From Dyella monticola (lineage in GTDB: Bacteria > Pseudomonadota > Gammaproteobacteria > Xanthomonadales > Rhodanobacteraceae), in the NCBI RefSeq assembly GCF_003363155.1, contig NZ_QRBE01000018.1:1-64000 (forward strand): a DNA stretch of 64,000 nt, given 5' to 3'. Below are positions 62,528-64,000 of the stretch, in pieces; position 1 is the first letter of the stretch; each line of letters starts with the position of its first letter. Under the pieces are notes generated by a model, which searched no databases, was not told where the DNA came from, and worked only from the letters and a program-made list of their open reading frames with translations. Both the position numbers and the translations under genes were made by a program.

Positions 62528-63445
62528 ATGGACAGTACCGAACGCCTCGATGGGCGCGCGCTCATCTATATCGCCATCGCTTTGCTCACCTGGTCGTCCG
62601 CCTATGCGGCGATTGCGTATGCGCTTGCTTCGTTTACACCTGGTGAGGTGGCGTTTGCGCGGCTTTCCATCGGCTCGCTGTGTTTCGCGCTGTTGATGTG
62701 GGTGAAGCGTGCGCGCGCGCCGCGTCGAAGTGATTGGCTGCAGCTTGCGGTGCTTGGTGTGACCGGCCTGACGGTGTATCACTTGTGCCTCAATTACGCC
62801 GAAACACGTATCGCCAGCGGAACGGCGGCCATTCTGATTGCGCTGGTGCCGGCCGCGACCACGACGCTGTCGGCCTTCTGGATCGGCGAACGCATCAGTG
62901 CACGCAGAGTCCTGGGATTGGGCGTTGCGCTGCTGGGCGTGGTGCTGGTGGTGCTTACCAGTGGCAAGCAAGTGCGCTTTCAGCCGATGGCGGCGCTGGT
63001 GTTGGTGAGCGTCATTGCATCGGCGGTGCTGTTTGTCGGGCAGAAGCCGTTGTTCGCGCGCAACGACATGATCGGTGTGACGGCCTTCGGTTTTTTTGCC
63101 GGCACCTTGGGCGCGCTGCCATTCGGTTTGGGTGTTGTGCATGCGCTGGCGGCAGCGCCATGGGCGCATATCGCCGCACTGGTTTGGCTCGGTATTGCGC
63201 CGACGTTTGTGGGCTACCTCACCTGGAACGCCGCGCTGCGGCGTGCATCGGCCTCGCAGGTTTCCAGCTTCATCTATTTTTCGCCGCCGATTGCCGTGTT
63301 GATCGGCTGGGTGTGGCTGGGCGAGAAGCCGGGCTGGCTGACGCTGATTGGTGGCGCCGTCACGGTGGGTGGCGTGGCCTTGGCCAATGCGCGTCGTGGC
63401 GCAGCACGTGCGCCGGCCGTGACCAAGCAAGCGTGCGAGTCATAA
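62528..63445 (+). CDS. EamA/DMT family transporter
   Basis: A 305-residue inner-membrane protein with ten predicted helices in two EamA repeats, the second starting near ALVLVSVIASAVLFVGQKP. The family exports amino acids and other small metabolites. It is divergent from the Lrp/AsnC gene with 113 bases between them, suggesting an amino acid exporter. AGGGA lies 5-9 bases before the ATG. The last 15 residues are a polar cytoplasmic tail. Confidence 0.88.
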   Translation: MDSTERLDGRALIYIAIALLTWSSAYAAIAYALASFTPGEVAFARLSIGSLCFALLMWVKRARAPRRSDWLQLAVLGVTGLTVYHLCLNYAETRIASGTAAILIALVPAATTTLSAFWIGERISARRVLGLGVALLGVVLVVLTSGKQVRFQPMAALVLVSVIASAVLFVGQKPLFARNDMIGVTAFGFFAGTLGALPFGLGVVHALAAAPWAHIAALVWLGIAPTFVGYLTWNAALRRASASQVSSFIYFSPPIAVLIGWVWLGEKPGWLTLIGGAVTVGGVALANARRGAARAPAVTKQACES

Positions 63446-63476
63446 TGCAGACGGTATCGCCCTTCGAGGAAAACGC

Positions 63477-64000
63477 ATGTACACGCTCTACATCGCCAAC
63501 AAGAACTACTCGTCCTGGTCCTTGCGCCCGTGGGTATTGCTGACGGAGCTGGGCATCCCGTTCGAAGAAAAACTCACACCGTTCCAGGGCGGCACATCGT
63601 CGAGCTGGAATGCGTTCCGCGCATTCTCGCCCACAGGCAAAGTGCCGTGCCTGCACGATGGCGATACGGTGGTATGGGATTCGCTGTCTATCACCGAATA
63701 CGTGGCCGAGCGTCACCCGACCGTATGGCCAAACGATGCGCATGTGCGTGCATGGGCTCGCAGCGCCGCCGCGGAAATGCACACGGGCTTCGAACCGTTG
63801 CGTTCGCATTGCCCGATGAACTGCGGCATCCGGCTGCAATTGCATGAAATGCCTCCCACGCTCGCGCGCGACCTGGTTCGCCTGCAGGAATTGTGGACGC
63901 AAGGGCTCAGGCGCTTCGGTGGCCCCTTTCTCGCCGGCGATGCATTTACGGCGGTGGATGCGTTCTACGCACCCGTGACGTTCCGTATTCAAAGTTATGG
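63477..64000 (+). CDS. glutathione S-transferase family protein (partial)
   Basis: An open frame from the ATG at 63477 runs to the window end without a stop, 174 codons. The N-terminal thioredoxin-like fold has YTLYIANKNYSSWSLRPWVL with the Ser/Arg active-site motif, PTGKVPCLHDG for glutathione binding and WDSLSITEYVAE. The C-terminal helical domain is incomplete. It conjugates glutathione to electrophiles or has a related role. GAGG lies 7-10 bases before the ATG. It follows the EamA gene by 31 bases, so they may be co-transcribed. Confidence 0.88.
   Translation, partial: MYTLYIANKNYSSWSLRPWVLLTELGIPFEEKLTPFQGGTSSSWNAFRAFSPTGKVPCLHDGDTVVWDSLSITEYVAERHPTVWPNDAHVRAWARSAAAEMHTGFEPLRSHCPMNCGIRLQLHEMPPTLARDLVRLQELWTQGLRRFGGPFLAGDAFTAVDAFYAPVTFRIQSY

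Noticed and set aside
1-64000. Search for CRISPR arrays, transposases, phage genes or a biosynthetic gene cluster
   Set aside because: No regularly spaced repeats, no DDE-type or Cas-like proteins and no multi-domain synthases were found; the window is mainly core chromosome.

Overview
The window is GC-rich, gene-dense bacterial chromosome. Its gene content and order point to a gammaproteobacterium of the Xanthomonadales, probably Rhodanobacteraceae or Xanthomonadaceae: two-subunit GlyQ/GlyS, RdgC, TtcA, a bioB-bioF-trhO-bioH-bioC cluster, a fused leu-ilv operon, a GDSL autotransporter esterase and DUF1820. This is inferred from protein families and gene order; no database search was made. 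I see no insertion sequence, prophage, CRISPR array, tRNA or replication origin.

Layout. 1-73: the 3' end of a 5S rRNA and its terminator. 401-7131: rhomboid protease, DUF1820 protein, class I amidotransferase, an orphan GspE-type ATPase and glyQS. 7198-14788: XRE regulator, YbaY-type lipoprotein, autotransporter esterase, tex and a GYF-RDD membrane protein. 14873-17469: mnmG, then a highly structured non-coding stretch with a near-ideal CRP/Clp site ahead of a small gene. 17540-24342: pepN, an aldose epimerase/PLP dehydratase pair, an ACT-like/V4R-like protein, tag and a stand-alone LptA-like protein. 24547-29227: biotin operon. 29366-33321: small membrane protein, comF, ubiA, a VOC protein and dsdA.

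33312-46190 holds one continuous minus-strand operon for branched-chain amino acids: leuA-ilvE-leuC-leuD-leuB-ilvD-ilvC-VOC-ilvG-small subunit-ilvA. Most junctions are 4-base ATGA overlaps. Upstream lies an unannotated attenuation module: a TTGACA promoter, a 45-codon leader peptide with a run of Leu/Ile/Val codons that appears to start at the transcript's 5' end (leaderless), an 8-base antiterminator complement and a rho-independent terminator just before leuA. This is the best regulatory find in the window.

46540-64000 is mixed housekeeping and accessory metabolism: two SDRs, GNAT, YdcH-like protein, ttcA, aromatic/aspartate aminotransferase, rdgC flanked by two REP-like hairpins, a YgjP-like metallopeptidase, an isoprenylcysteine-methyltransferase-like membrane protein, trehalase, alpha/beta hydrolase, M1 peptidase, proline iminopeptidase, a DUF3300 lipoprotein with a His/Pro-rich repeat tail, an Lrp/AsnC regulator divergent from an EamA transporter, and a glutathione S-transferase cut by the window end.

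Most genes are ordinary core genes. The noteworthy signals are mainly in non-coding DNA (attenuator, structured RNA region, palindromic operators) and in a few unusual proteins (single-ACT acetolactate synthase subunit, ACT-V4R protein, orphan LptA and GspE).
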